A stretch of DNA of 53,964 bases from JACQFK01 sp964619955 (GTDB lineage Bacteria > Planctomycetota > MHYJ01 > JACPRB01). Positions 32,612 through 41,919 of the stretch are shown here, one piece after another (the first letter of the stretch is position 1; every line of letters begins with the position of its first letter). Both the position numbers and the translations under genes were made by a program. The notes below the pieces were generated by a model. The model was not told the DNA's origin, did no database searches, and saw nothing but the letters and a program-made list of their open reading frames with translations. The DNA lies in assembly GCA_964619955.1 (NCBI GenBank), contig CAZUJF010000038.1:1-53964 (forward strand), in the 5' to 3' direction.

Positions 32612-34990
32612 TCATTTGCTTCGCCGCCGCAGCCTCAGCAGGAGCGCGGCGAGCAGCGCCTCCGCGCCGAGCGCGCCGCAGCCTCCCCCGCCGCCGCTTC
32701 CCCCGCCGCCCCCCGCGGGCGCGGCCGGCGCCGGCACCGTTCCGGGCGTCGCGTCGTTCTTGTTCAGGACCGTGTCGCCGTCCCAGTCGTCGTTCCCGTC
32801 CGCCGTTCCGTTCGCATCCTCGTCCGCCACCGAGCCGTCGAACCCCTTGGACGCCTCGAAGGCGTCCGTCATCCCGTCGCCGTCCGTGTCCGTCGCGGCC
32901 GAGGAGGCCACCCGGATCACCACCTTGCGCTGGGCGACGTTCGAGCCCGTCGAGACCGACCAGCTGTCGGAAGCCACCCCCGCCGCGATCGTCCGCGTGT
33001 GCGACTGCTCCGACCCGTTGTTCCAGTGACAGCTCACCTGCGTCGCCGTCGGCGCCGCCGACAGCGAGTACGTGCCGTAGAGCCTCAGGAACCGGATGCC
33101 CGCCGTGTAGCCGCCGTTGTAGGCCGTGAACTTCACGTAACGCACGGTCCCGCCCAGCGTCCCCGTCGAACGCCCGTACACCCAGGCGGAACTCAGCTCG
33201 CCGTCCGCGGGCGGCGCATAGTTCGCGATCTGCGTCCAGGGCCCCCCCGCGGACGACCCCACCTCGATCCTCCCGTAGGGCCCGCCGCTGGGCGGGTTGC
33301 GGACCTGGAAATTCATCGCCGCCGAGACGTCCTTCCAGAGCGCCCCCGCCGACGCCAGGGCCGGCGGCAGCGTGATCCTGTAGACGGCCGACATCGGCTG
33401 GTTGTTCGTCGACGTGTAGCCCATGCTCGAGCCCGAGTAGTGCACGGGGTTCAGGTTGCCGGAGTCCGAGTCCTTCACGACGTAGCCCGTCGTCGACGTC
33501 GCCCGCGTCGCGTCCCAGAGATCGGGCGAGAGGTCCATCGACCCCGTGTTGCCCGCCGCGTAGCTCAGCTGCGTCGTGCCGTCCTTGAGGGTCGGGTACA
33601 CCGCCGCGTTGAGCATCGTGATCGTGCGCACCCGGAGGCTGTCGAGCCCCTCGCCGTTGTCGAACGAGAGCCGCAGCAGGTACTGGTTCCGGCCCTTCAC
33701 CGCGTTGGTGAAGTCGAGGGACGACCCGATCCCGGAGAGCGTCCCGGCGGAGGCCCAGGTCGCGCCCGCGTTCACGGAGACCTCGACCGCCACGGAGCCG
33801 CTCGCGTTCGCCGTGATCAGCGCGCCGTCGACCGCGCTGTTCGCGGGATTCGAGCCGTCCGCCGGCCGCCCGGCGATCGTGTACGGCGTGTAGTGTTCGA
33901 GCACGAGCGTCGACGCGCCCGTCGAGCGCAGCGCCGGCGCGCCGCCCGCCGTGAGCGTGCCCGTGACGGCCGCCGCGCCGTCCAGGTGCTCCCCCGCCGC
34001 GAGCGACGGCTGCCAGTCGAAGCAGCCGTTCCCGTGGCGCTGGTTGGACAGGGACTCCTCGGCGCCGCCGGGGGTCTCGTCCCGCGCGGGGGCGTTCTGC
34101 ACGAAGGACCAGGGGACGACGGGACCGCCGCTGCCCGTAAAGCCCCACCAGATCCGGCCCGCCAGGCCGAGTTCGTTCACGACCCCGTCCGGCGAGAGCC
34201 AGCGCGTGAAGGACTCCCCGCGGCGCAGGCGCAGGGACACCGGCGCCGCCGTGTAGCCCTCGCCGTACATCTTGATGCTGCTGGCGGGCGCGATGTTCCA
34301 GACGTTCTGGTAATAGTCCCGCCACTGCAGCGAGCGGTTCGCCACCGTCCCGGTCGCCCCGCTGAAGTTCGCATAGCTGCCGTGCGTGTTCGCCTGGGGC
34401 AGCCGGTAGCCCATCCCGAGATCCGGGTTCCACTCGATGTAGCGGTGGGCCGTCGTCACCACCTCGTCCAGCGACGCAAAGTGGGCGGTCGGGCTGTTCG
34501 TCAGGAAATGCAGCGTGTACTGGTCCGTGTTCACGTAGCGCCAGGCGCCGTCCACGTAGACCTCGTAGCCCGTGTCCCCCTGGAGGCCGCGGCGGCGGTC
34601 CGTCCAGCCGAAGGGCTCGATGAACGCCCGCATCTGCCCGTGGTTCGTGCCGCAAAGGCCGAAGCCGTACGAGAAGAGGCTGCGCATCGCGTCGTAGTCG
34701 ATCATGAGCCCGTTGTCCGCCGAGGGATCCGGCGTCACGCCCGGCAGGTTGTAGATGGACGGCGAGAGCGCGTGCGAGAAATGCTCCGCGCGCCAGAGGA
34801 AGAGCCGGATCAGCTTCTCCCGGTCGTTCGCCGCCGTGAGCGTGCCCCGGGGCACCGCGTTCGAGAAGTCCCGCACGCGCGCGGGGGTGGACATCGCCTT
34901 CTCGCCGGGGAAATACGGATGATCCGTCCCGATCTGGGGATCACCGACCTGCGCGGACAACCCCAGCGAAAGCGCCAGAAGAGCACCCAT
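32612..34990 (-). CDS. large secreted transglutaminase-like protein with calcium-type repeats and C-terminal sorting tail
   Basis: A 792-residue exported protein. After a signal peptide (MGALLALSLGLSAQ) residues about 70-200 look transglutaminase-like (LFSYGFGLCGTNHGQMRAFI, TGYEVYVDGAWRYVNTDQYT), with candidate Cys and Asp but no certain triad. The middle is beta-rich with discoidin-like sequence (TVRYVKFTAYNGGYTAGIRF). Near the end DTDGDGMTDAFEASKG and DWDGDTVLNKNDATPG are thrombospondin type-3-like calcium repeats. The tail is a Pro/Ala then Gly/Ser linker, a cysteine (GGGGGCGAL), a hydrophobic helix (AEALLAALLL) and basic residues (RLRRRSK). GGAGG 5 nt before the ATG at 34990 fixes the start over an upstream GTG. 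Function unknown, probably surface-anchored. Confidence 0.75.
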   Translation of the reverse strand: MGALLALSLGLSAQVGDPQIGTDHPYFPGEKAMSTPARVRDFSNAVPRGTLTAANDREKLIRLFLWRAEHFSHALSPSIYNLPGVTPDPSADNGLMIDYDAMRSLFSYGFGLCGTNHGQMRAFIEPFGWTDRRRGLQGDTGYEVYVDGAWRYVNTDQYTLHFLTNSPTAHFASLDEVVTTAHRYIEWNPDLGMGYRLPQANTHGSYANFSGATGTVANRSLQWRDYYQNVWNIAPASSIKMYGEGYTAAPVSLRLRRGESFTRWLSPDGVVNELGLAGRIWWGFTGSGGPVVPWSFVQNAPARDETPGGAEESLSNQRHGNGCFDWQPSLAAGEHLDGAAAVTGTLTAGGAPALRSTGASTLVLEHYTPYTIAGRPADGSNPANSAVDGALITANASGSVAVEVSVNAGATWASAGTLSGIGSSLDFTNAVKGRNQYLLRLSFDNGEGLDSLRVRTITMLNAAVYPTLKDGTTQLSYAAGNTGSMDLSPDLWDATRATSTTGYVVKDSDSGNLNPVHYSGSSMGYTSTNNQPMSAVYRITLPPALASAGALWKDVSAAMNFQVRNPPSGGPYGRIEVGSSAGGPWTQIANYAPPADGELSSAWVYGRSTGTLGGTVRYVKFTAYNGGYTAGIRFLRLYGTYSLSAAPTATQVSCHWNNGSEQSHTRTIAAGVASDSWSVSTGSNVAQRKVVIRVASSAATDTDGDGMTDAFEASKGFDGSVADEDANGTADGNDDWDGDTVLNKNDATPGTVPAPAAPAGGGGGSGGGGGCGALGAEALLAALLLRLRRRSK

Positions 34991-35056
34991 GCCGTCCTCC
35001 ACCCATAGTCCTGACGCATATGGGGGAGGGGGAGGCCGGAATGTAACGGCGCCGGA

Positions 35057-35824
35057 TTATTTCGCGCCGTCGCGGTAGACGAACTCGATCTTCGCCGCGC
35101 CGCCGGCCTCGATCTTCACCGTCTGCCGCTCGGGGGCGGCGACCAGGCGGGACGCCTCGTGCACGACGCCGATCTCGTACTCCCCCGGAGGGAGGCCCTT
35201 CAGCGTGAACGTGCCGTCGGGGCCGGTCACGGCGAAGAACGGATGCGGGAGGACGTGCACCCAGCCGACCATCCAGGGATGCAGCACGCAGCGGAAGTCC
35301 ACCTTGAGTTCGGGCGTCTGGAAGACCTTCTCCAGCTTCGACCCCTTGACGGACATGCCTTCATTGAAGGCCTTGTTCGACTTGAAATTCGCCATCACGT
35401 TGTGCAGCGTCGCGTCGGAGTTCCGGATCTCGAGGGTCTGCCCCACCATCACGCCGACCACGCGCGGCGTGTAGAGGCAGTCCACCTGGTCGAGCACGGC
35501 GGGCTCCTTCGGCGGGGCGAAGCTCTTGCCCTCCAGCCCCCGGACCACGTAGACCATCACGTTCTGCAGCGTCGTGGCGCCGCCGTTCTTGCCGAAGACC
35601 CAGCGCTCCTCCATCGGGACCCGGTTCTTGCAGGCCTCGCTGCAGAAGGCGCTGCCCATGATGCCCGGCAGGGGCTTGCGGGGCAGCTCCTCCCCCGTCC
35701 ATTTCACGATGCCGGTCACGGTCCCGCCGCCGGCCTCGTCCACCCCCCCCGTGTTGGAGGGGCGCACGGATTTCTCCTGCGGGGAGAGCAGCGCCGCCGC
35801 CAGGACCCATGCGAGCATCATCAT
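35057..35824 (-). CDS. secreted cupredoxin-like copper protein with carboxypeptidase-regulatory-like domain
   Basis: A 255-residue exported protein (MMMLAWVLAAALLSPQ). The central part has type 1 copper-site spacing: His in SDATLHNVMANFKSNKAF, then Cys and His in VDFRCVLHPWMVGWVHVLPH, with Met available. An upstream pair of cysteines (GSAFCSEACKNRVP) is also conserved-looking. The C-terminal GPDGTFTLKGLPPGEYEIGV is a carboxypeptidase regulatory-like beta-sandwich. It probably transfers electrons in the periplasm. It lies 22 bp after the PQQ-type dehydrogenase gene on the same strand, so it is a good candidate electron acceptor of that enzyme (inference from order). Confidence 0.82.
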   Translation of the reverse strand: MMMLAWVLAAALLSPQEKSVRPSNTGGVDEAGGGTVTGIVKWTGEELPRKPLPGIMGSAFCSEACKNRVPMEERWVFGKNGGATTLQNVMVYVVRGLEGKSFAPPKEPAVLDQVDCLYTPRVVGVMVGQTLEIRNSDATLHNVMANFKSNKAFNEGMSVKGSKLEKVFQTPELKVDFRCVLHPWMVGWVHVLPHPFFAVTGPDGTFTLKGLPPGEYEIGVVHEASRLVAAPERQTVKIEAGGAAKIEFVYRDGAK

Positions 35825-35846
35825 CCGCTCCTTGGTACGCCGCCGC

Positions 35847-37247
35847 CTACTGCAGGGCCGCCGTTTTCGCGCCGGCCGGGACCTTGTCCGCGGGCACGAT
35901 CTTCCAGACCGAGCCGCGGGCGCTGTCGAAGGGGTTCCACTGGCCGTACTGGGAGGCCGCGTTCGTCACGTAGACGTCGCCCTTCTCGTCGTTCGACCCG
36001 GCGCTGAAGTTCAGCTTCGTGTGGAGCAGCTGCTGCAGCTGCCACTTGCCCGCGCCGTCGCGCTTGAGGCCCCAGAGGCGGCCGGTGCCCCAGTCGCCCG
36101 TGAAGTAGACGCCGTCGAGCGAGGGGTTCGCCGGGTTCCGGGACACGCCCATGCCGATGATGCAGATGCCGTCGGTCGCGTGGTTGTACTCCGCCACGGG
36201 CAGAACGCCGATGACCGGCGTCTTTTCGCCCGCCTTTTCCTTCTCGATCGGGAACGGGTGCGCCCCGCCCATCCAGTTCCAGCCGTAGTTCTCGCCGCCC
36301 TTCGAGGAGGCGGGCTGGAAGTCGATCTCCTCCCAGTGGTTCTGGCCGATGTCCGCGATGTAGAGGTCGCCCGTCTTCGGGTCGAACTGGAAGGTCCAGG
36401 GGTTGCGGAGGCCGTAGGCCCAGATCTCCGGCTTCGAGCGCTGCTTGATCTTGGAGAACTCCAGCTCGCTCACGCCGAAGAGCACCATGAGCTTCGGATC
36501 CGACGCGCGCGCGATCGGATTCGATTCCGGCACCGTGTAGCCGCGCTTCGCGTTCACGTCGATGCGCAGCATCTTGCCCATCCACGTGGAAAGGTCGGGG
36601 CCGACGTCGAGCACGTCCCCCTCCCAGCCGCCGTCGCCCACGCCGACGTAGAGATAGCCGTCCGGGCCGAAGGCGATTTTGCCGCCGTGGTGGTTCGCAT
36701 AGGGGAAGTCGATGCGCATGACCGGCCGCGCGCTCGTCATGTCGCACTTGTTCGGGTCGCCCGCCTCGAGCTTGTACTCCACGATGAACGTGGCGCCGTT
36801 GAACCACATGTCCGCGTAGCTGATGTAGAAGAGGCCGTTCTCCTTGAACTTCGGGTGGAACTCGATGCAGTAGAGGCCGCACTCGAGGAACTGGAAGAGC
36901 GTGTTCGCCTTGTTGTCGTAGAAGGGCTCGTCGAGCACCTTCCCGTTCTTGATGATCTTGATCACGCCGGGACGCTCGCAGACGAAGAGCCGGCCGCTGC
37001 CGTCCTTCGGCGAGGCCACGTGGATCGGATCCACGAAGCCGCCCGCGATCTCGACGAGCTGCACCTTCACGTCGCCGGGCAGCTTGCCGCCGGGACGCGC
37101 GACGTCGGGGGCCTGGGGGTTCGCCGTCGAGAGGAGCTGGGGCGGGGACTTCGGGTCCGCCGGCGCCGGACGCGGCTCCGCGGTCCCGGAACAGCCCAGG
37201 GCGGCCGCCAAAGCGAGCGCGGCGAAGACCTTCCTCGAGAACGCCAT
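35847..37247 (-). CDS. PQQ-dependent sugar dehydrogenase-like lipoprotein
   Basis: A 466-residue lipoprotein (FAALALAAALGC). The glucose/sorbosone dehydrogenase propeller is recognised from DPIHVASPKDGSGRLFVCER, NHHGGKIAFGPDGYLYVGVG, WAYGLRNPWTFQFDPKTGDL, YIADIGQNHWEEIDF and GGENYGWNWM. It oxidises sugars or related alcohols outside the cytoplasm with PQQ as expected cofactor. No heme motif is present, unlike the paralogue at 7870, so it needs an external acceptor such as the neighbouring cupredoxin. GGAGG 8 nt upstream supports the start at 37247 rather than the in-frame ATG at 37313 inside untypical sequence. Confidence 0.92.
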   Translation of the reverse strand: MAFSRKVFAALALAAALGCSGTAEPRPAPADPKSPPQLLSTANPQAPDVARPGGKLPGDVKVQLVEIAGGFVDPIHVASPKDGSGRLFVCERPGVIKIIKNGKVLDEPFYDNKANTLFQFLECGLYCIEFHPKFKENGLFYISYADMWFNGATFIVEYKLEAGDPNKCDMTSARPVMRIDFPYANHHGGKIAFGPDGYLYVGVGDGGWEGDVLDVGPDLSTWMGKMLRIDVNAKRGYTVPESNPIARASDPKLMVLFGVSELEFSKIKQRSKPEIWAYGLRNPWTFQFDPKTGDLYIADIGQNHWEEIDFQPASSKGGENYGWNWMGGAHPFPIEKEKAGEKTPVIGVLPVAEYNHATDGICIIGMGVSRNPANPSLDGVYFTGDWGTGRLWGLKRDGAGKWQLQQLLHTKLNFSAGSNDEKGDVYVTNAASQYGQWNPFDSARGSVWKIVPADKVPAGAKTAALQ

Positions 37248-37358
37248 GTCCCAGTCCTCCTCAGGTTCAGAATTCATGTTCCCGGCCACGCGCGGGGGGC
37301 CGGAAGGTAGCACCCCCGCGCACAGGGGTCAAGGCACCCTTCCCATTACCCGAACCCT

Positions 37359-37388
37359 TTGCGGGGAGGTAAGGGATTCGTGTACGAT
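37359..37388 (+). promoter_or_regulatory. probable promoter of the formate dehydrogenase operon
   Basis: TTGCGG (37359-37364) and TACGAT (37383-37388) are separated by 18 bp. The predicted start near 37395 gives a leader of about 26 nt with GAGGGAG close to the ATG at 37421. Confidence 0.5.
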
Positions 37389-37420
37389 CGGGCGCACGGC
37401 GCACGAACACAGAGGGAGCG

Positions 37421-40393
37421 ATGAGCCTCAGCCGGCGGGAGTTCTTGAAGTCCGGAGCCTTCCTCTCCCCGCTCGGCTTCGATCCCGCCCCCGCCCTCGC
37501 CGAGGCGAAAAAACTCAAGATCTCCCGCACCACCGAAACCCGCTCCATCTGCCCCTACTGCTCCGTCTCCTGCGGCGTCATCGTCCACACCCGCGGCGAC
37601 GGCAAGAACACCCGGCGCGAACTCGTCCACATCGAGGGCGACCCCGACCACCCCGTCAACCAGGGCACGCTCTGCCCCAAGGGCGCGACGCTCAGGCATT
37701 ACGTCGCCAACGACCGGCGGCTCTCCACCGTCCGCCACCGCGCCCCCGGCGCGACCGAATGGACCCGGATCTCCTGGGACGACGCCGTCGAGCGCATCGC
37801 GCGGCGCATCAAGGAGACCCGCGACCGCGACTTCATCGCGAAGGACGCCGCGGGCCGCACCGTCAACCGGCTCGAGACGATGGCCGCCATCGGCGGCTGC
37901 ACCGACACCAACGAGTTCAACTGGCTCTTCCAGAAGGTCGCGCGCAGCTGGGGCGTCGCCCACCTCGAGCAGCAGTCGCGCATATGACACGGTCCCACGG
38001 TGGCCAGTCTGGCCCCCACGTTCGGGCGCGGCGCGATGACCAACGGCTGGACGGACATCAAGAACGCCGACCTCGTCCTCGCCATGGGCGGCAACCCCGC
38101 CGAGAACCATCCCTGCGGCTTCAAGTGGGTGATGGAGGCCAAACGCACCCGCCGCGCGAAACTCGTCTGCATCGACCCGCGCTACAACCGCACCGCCGCC
38201 GTGTCCGACTGCTTCGTGCAGATCCGCGCGGGCACCGACATCGCGTTCCTCGGCGGCCTCATCCACCACGCCGTCACGCAGAAGCGCTTCCATGAGGACT
38301 ACGTCCGCCTCCACACCAACGCCCTTTTCCTGCTGGAGCCCGGCAGCGAACTCGGGGCGGACGGCCTCTTCCCCGGCTTCAAGGACGGCAAGTACGACAA
38401 GAGCTCCTGGCGCTACGCGGTCGACGAGCAGGGCCAGGCGAAACGCGCCGCCTCGCTCGACGATCCCGCCTCGGTGTTCCAGGGCCTGACGCGCCACTAC
38501 GCGCGCTACACGCCCGAGGCCGTCGCGAACATCTGCGGCTGCACGAAGGAGGACTTCCTCAAGGCCGCCGAGCTCATCACCTCCACGGGGCGCCCCGACA
38601 AGGTCGGCACCGTCATGTATGCGCTCGGCTGGACCCATCACTCGACGAGCGTCCAGATCATCCGCGCGGCGGCCATCCTGCAGCTGCTCCTGGGCAACGT
38701 CGGCCGCGCCGGCGGCGGCGTGAACGCCCTGCGCGGGCACGCGAACATCCAGGGCGGCACCGACCACGGCGTCGCCTACCACGCGCTGCCCGGTTATCTG
38801 TCCATGCCCCGCGCGACCGACACCGGCGTCGACGCCTACCTCGCCCGCATCACGCCGAAATCGCTGTCCACGCGCTCGCTCAACTACTGGAGCCACGCGC
38901 CCAAGTTCTTCGTCTCCCTCATGAAGGCGGTCTACGGGAAGGCGGCGAGCGCGGAGAACGGCTGGGCCTACGACTGGATCCCCAAGGTCGACGGCAACTA
39001 CTCCTGGGTCTATCTCTTCGACCGCATGTACTCGGGCGGCATCAGGGGCCTGCTCGACTTCGGGATGAACCCCGTCGCCAACGGCCCCAACTCCGAGAAG
39101 ATGATCGCCGCCCTCGCGAAGCTCGACTGGCTCGTCGTCACCGAGGCCTTCGAGACCGAGACCGCCTCGTTCTGGAAACACGCCAACGACAACCCCAAGA
39201 CCGAGGTCTTCCTCCTCCCTGCCGCGATCTTCGCCGAGAAGGACGGCTCGTTCACGAACTCGTCCCGCTGGGCGCAGTGGAAGCACGCCGCCGCGGAGCC
39301 GCCCGGCGAGGCGCTGGCCGACGAGGAGATCCTCGCGCGGATCTTCCTTCGCGTGCGCGAACTCTACGCGAAGGAGGGCGGCGCGCTCCCGGACCCCGTC
39401 CTCAAGCTCGACTGGGCCTACTCCAACCCCCGCAAACCCGCCCTCGAGGAGGTCGCGAAGGAGATCAACGGACGCGAGCTCGCCACGGGCCGCGCGCTTC
39501 CGGGCTTCGCGGAGCTCAAGGCCGACGGCAGCACCGCCTGCGGCAACTGGATCTACTGCGGCAGCTGGCCCGAGGTGGGCAACCTCATGGCGCGGCGCGA
39601 CCGGCGCGATCCGTCCGGCCTCGGCCGCTACGAGAACTGGGCCTGGAACTGGCCGATGAACCGGCGCGTGCTCTACAACCGCGCCGGGGCCGACGCCGAG
39701 GGCAAAGCCTGGGACGCCTCCCGCCCGGGCATCGAATGGAACGGCGCCAAATGGGCCGGCGACGTCCCCGACCTGAAGGCCGACGCGAAGCCCGCGGACA
39801 TGGACGCCTTCATCATGCTCCCCGAGGGCGTCGCCAAGCTCTGGGCCCCCGACTTCGCCGACGGCCCCTTCCCCGAGCACTATGAGGCCGTGGAGCATCC
39901 GGTCCCCAACCCGCTGCATCCGCAAAACTCGTCGAACCCCGCCGTCCATATGTTCAAGACCGACCTCGATCGTCTCGGGGATCCGAAGGAGTTCGACATC
40001 GTCGCGACCACGTTCCGCCTCACCGAACACTTCCACTACTGGACCAAACACATCCCCCAGACCGCGGCGCTGCAGCCGGAATTCTTCGTCGAGATCCCCG
40101 AAGGCCTCGCCCGCGAGCGCGGGATCGCGAACGAGGACCTCGTCCGCGTCAGCAGCGCCCGCGGGAGCGTGGAGGGCCGCGCCCTCGTCACGAAGCGCAT
40201 CAAGGCGATGACCGTCGCCGGCAGGGCGGTCTGGCAGATCGCGCTGCCGATCCACTACGGCTACGCGGGGCGCACCGGCAAGGGCAAGGGCCGCGGGCCC
40301 CTCGTGAACCTGCTCACCCCCTGCGCGGTCGATCCCAACTCGTTCACGCCGGAGTACAAGACCTTCCAGGTGAAGCTGGAGAAGCTTTCATGA
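37421..40393 (+). CDS. fdnG: formate dehydrogenase, catalytic molybdenum/tungsten selenoprotein subunit (TGA at codon 189 = Sec)
   Basis: A 990-residue FdnG/FdoG-type subunit (E. coli FdnG has 1015). The Tat leader is SRREFLKSG. A 4Fe-4S site is formed by CPYCSVSC (Cys 44, 47, 51) and Cys 85 in GTLCPKGA. Codon 189 is TGA (37985-37987) in the context R-I-TGA-H-G-P-T-V-A-S-L-A-P-T-F, where E. coli FdnG has R-V-Sec-H-G-P-T-V-A-S-L-A-P-T-F. The frame continues unbroken on both sides and matches FdnG to the end (YALGWTHHSTSVQIIRAAAI, VNALRGHANIQGG, ARRDRRDPSGLG, RLTEHFHYWTKHIPQTAALQ). Sec ligates the metal. It oxidises formate to CO2 on the periplasmic side. ATGA overlap with the next gene. Gene callers will split it in two. 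Confidence 0.97.
37985..38017 (+). promoter_or_regulatory. bacterial SECIS element in the formate dehydrogenase gene
   Basis: After the TGA, GGCC (38002-38005) pairs with GGCC (38011-38014) around the loop AGTCT, extended by two outer G-C pairs after one mismatch. The loop starts 18 nt after the TGA, within the distance known for bacterial SECIS hairpins, and has G at its second position. E. coli fdnG has an AGUCU loop at the same place. SelB would bind here to recruit Sec-tRNA. Confidence 0.85.
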
Positions 40394-41919
40394 GCGGCGC
40401 GCTCGAGGTGCGGAACCGCTCGGCCGGCTCTGACGGAGCAGCGCGGCGCCCCATCAAGCAGGACGAGCAGCTCGCGATGCTCGTCGACGTCACCACCTGC
40501 ATCGGCTGCAAGGCCTGCGAGGTGGCCTGCGTGGAGTGGAACGATCTCCATGTGGAGCCCGAGACCACGCAGCGCCTGCTGAACTCCTACCAGACGGCGC
40601 CGGACATGACGCCGTCGTCCTGGAACCTCATCAAGTTCAACGAGCTGCCCGTCGACGCCGCGCGGCGTCCGATGGAGGCGGCGACCGACGCCCCCGGCAT
40701 CATGATGCTCATGCGCAAGGATATGTGCATGCACTGCGCCGAGCCGGGCTGCATGATCGCCTGCCCGGCCGAGGACGCCATCGTCCAGTACTCGAACGGC
40801 ATCGTCGACTTCCAGCAGGACCATTGCATCGGCTGCGGCTACTGCATGACGGGCTGCCCGTTCAACATCCCCAAGTTCGACCCCGTCTCGCAGCGCGTCT
40901 TCAAGTGCACGATGTGCTCCGACCGCGTCGAGAACGGCCTGGGGCCCGCCTGCGTCAAGGCCTGCCCCACCGGCTGCCTGGAGTTCGGGACCAAGGCGCA
41001 GATGAAGGCGAAGGCGGAGAAGCGCGCCGTCCAGGTCCGCGAGGAGGGCTTCGCGAACGGGGGCGTCTACGATCCCGCGGGCGTCGGCGGCACGGGCGTG
41101 ATCTACGTCCTGCACCATGCCGACCGGCCGGAGCTCTACGGAGGCCTGCCGAGCGCGCCGAGGATCGATCCGCGCCTCGCCTTCTGGAAGGGGCCGCTCA
41201 AGTGGCTGGGCGGAGTCGCTTTCGGCGCCTCGTTCGTCGGCGCCGGGCTGCACTACCTCGTCTCGGGACGTCGCCGCACGCACGAGCCCGTCGAACCGCC
41301 CGCGGCGAAGCGGATCAAGCGCTACTCGCTGGTGGAGCGCGTCCTGCACTGGACGATGGCGCTCTCGTTCGTCTACCTCGGCCTCTCGGGGCTCGGCCTC
41401 TTCACGCCGAAGCTCGGCTGGCTGCTCACGATGCTCGGCGGCGGCCAGACGGTGCGGGCGATGCATCCGATCATCGGCGTCGTCTTCACGGGCTCGCTGC
41501 TCGCGCTCTTCATCAAGTGGATCAAGGATCTGATCCTCACCCCCGACGACCGCGTCTGGCTGAAATGCATGCGCGACTATCTCGCGGGCCGCGACGAGCA
41601 CCTCCCGCCCAGCGGCCGCTTCAACGCCGGGCAGAAGCTGCTCTTCCGCACGCAGGTCGTGCTGGGCCTGGTCCTGCTCGCCAGCGGCCTGCCGCTCTGG
41701 TTCCCGGAAAGCTTCTCCCGCGAGCTTCGCCTCTGGAGCGTCCTGGTCCACTGCGTCTCCGGCGTGGGCGCGATGCTCTCGCTCGTCGCGCACGTTCACA
41801 TGGCCGTGATCGTGACGGAGGGGGCCCTGCGCGGCATGACGGAGGGCACCGTGAGCGAGGAATGGGCGCGGCACCATCACGGCAAGTGGCTGGACGGGAT
41901 GAAATCGAAGTCGAAATGA
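40390..41919 (+). CDS. formate dehydrogenase iron-sulfur (beta) and cytochrome b (gamma) subunits fused in one protein
   Basis: A 509-residue fusion. Residues about 25-265 match FdnH: four ferredoxin-type cysteine groups, CIGCKACEVAC, CMHCAEPGCMIAC, CIGCGYCMTGC and CTMCSDRVENGLGPACVKAC. A hydrophobic segment (WLGGVAFGASFVGAGLHYLV), the membrane anchor of normal beta subunits, leads into residues about 300-509, which match FdnI: YSLVERVLHWTMALSFVYLG, MHPIIGVVFTGSLLALFIKW, and heme-ligand histidines in WSVLVHCVSGVG and SLVAHVHMAVIVTEGALRGM. Total length equals FdnH plus FdnI (294 + 217). It carries electrons from formate through Fe-S clusters and heme b to quinone. It overlaps both neighbours by 4 bp. 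Confidence 0.94.
   Translation: MSGALEVRNRSAGSDGAARRPIKQDEQLAMLVDVTTCIGCKACEVACVEWNDLHVEPETTQRLLNSYQTAPDMTPSSWNLIKFNELPVDAARRPMEAATDAPGIMMLMRKDMCMHCAEPGCMIACPAEDAIVQYSNGIVDFQQDHCIGCGYCMTGCPFNIPKFDPVSQRVFKCTMCSDRVENGLGPACVKACPTGCLEFGTKAQMKAKAEKRAVQVREEGFANGGVYDPAGVGGTGVIYVLHHADRPELYGGLPSAPRIDPRLAFWKGPLKWLGGVAFGASFVGAGLHYLVSGRRRTHEPVEPPAAKRIKRYSLVERVLHWTMALSFVYLGLSGLGLFTPKLGWLLTMLGGGQTVRAMHPIIGVVFTGSLLALFIKWIKDLILTPDDRVWLKCMRDYLAGRDEHLPPSGRFNAGQKLLFRTQVVLGLVLLASGLPLWFPESFSRELRLWSVLVHCVSGVGAMLSLVAHVHMAVIVTEGALRGMTEGTVSEEWARHHHGKWLDGMKSKSK

Noticed and set aside
38000..40393. Separate formate dehydrogenase gene starting at GTG 38000
   Set aside because: It would lack the leader, Fe-S site and active-site residue; it is the downstream part of the selenoprotein gene.
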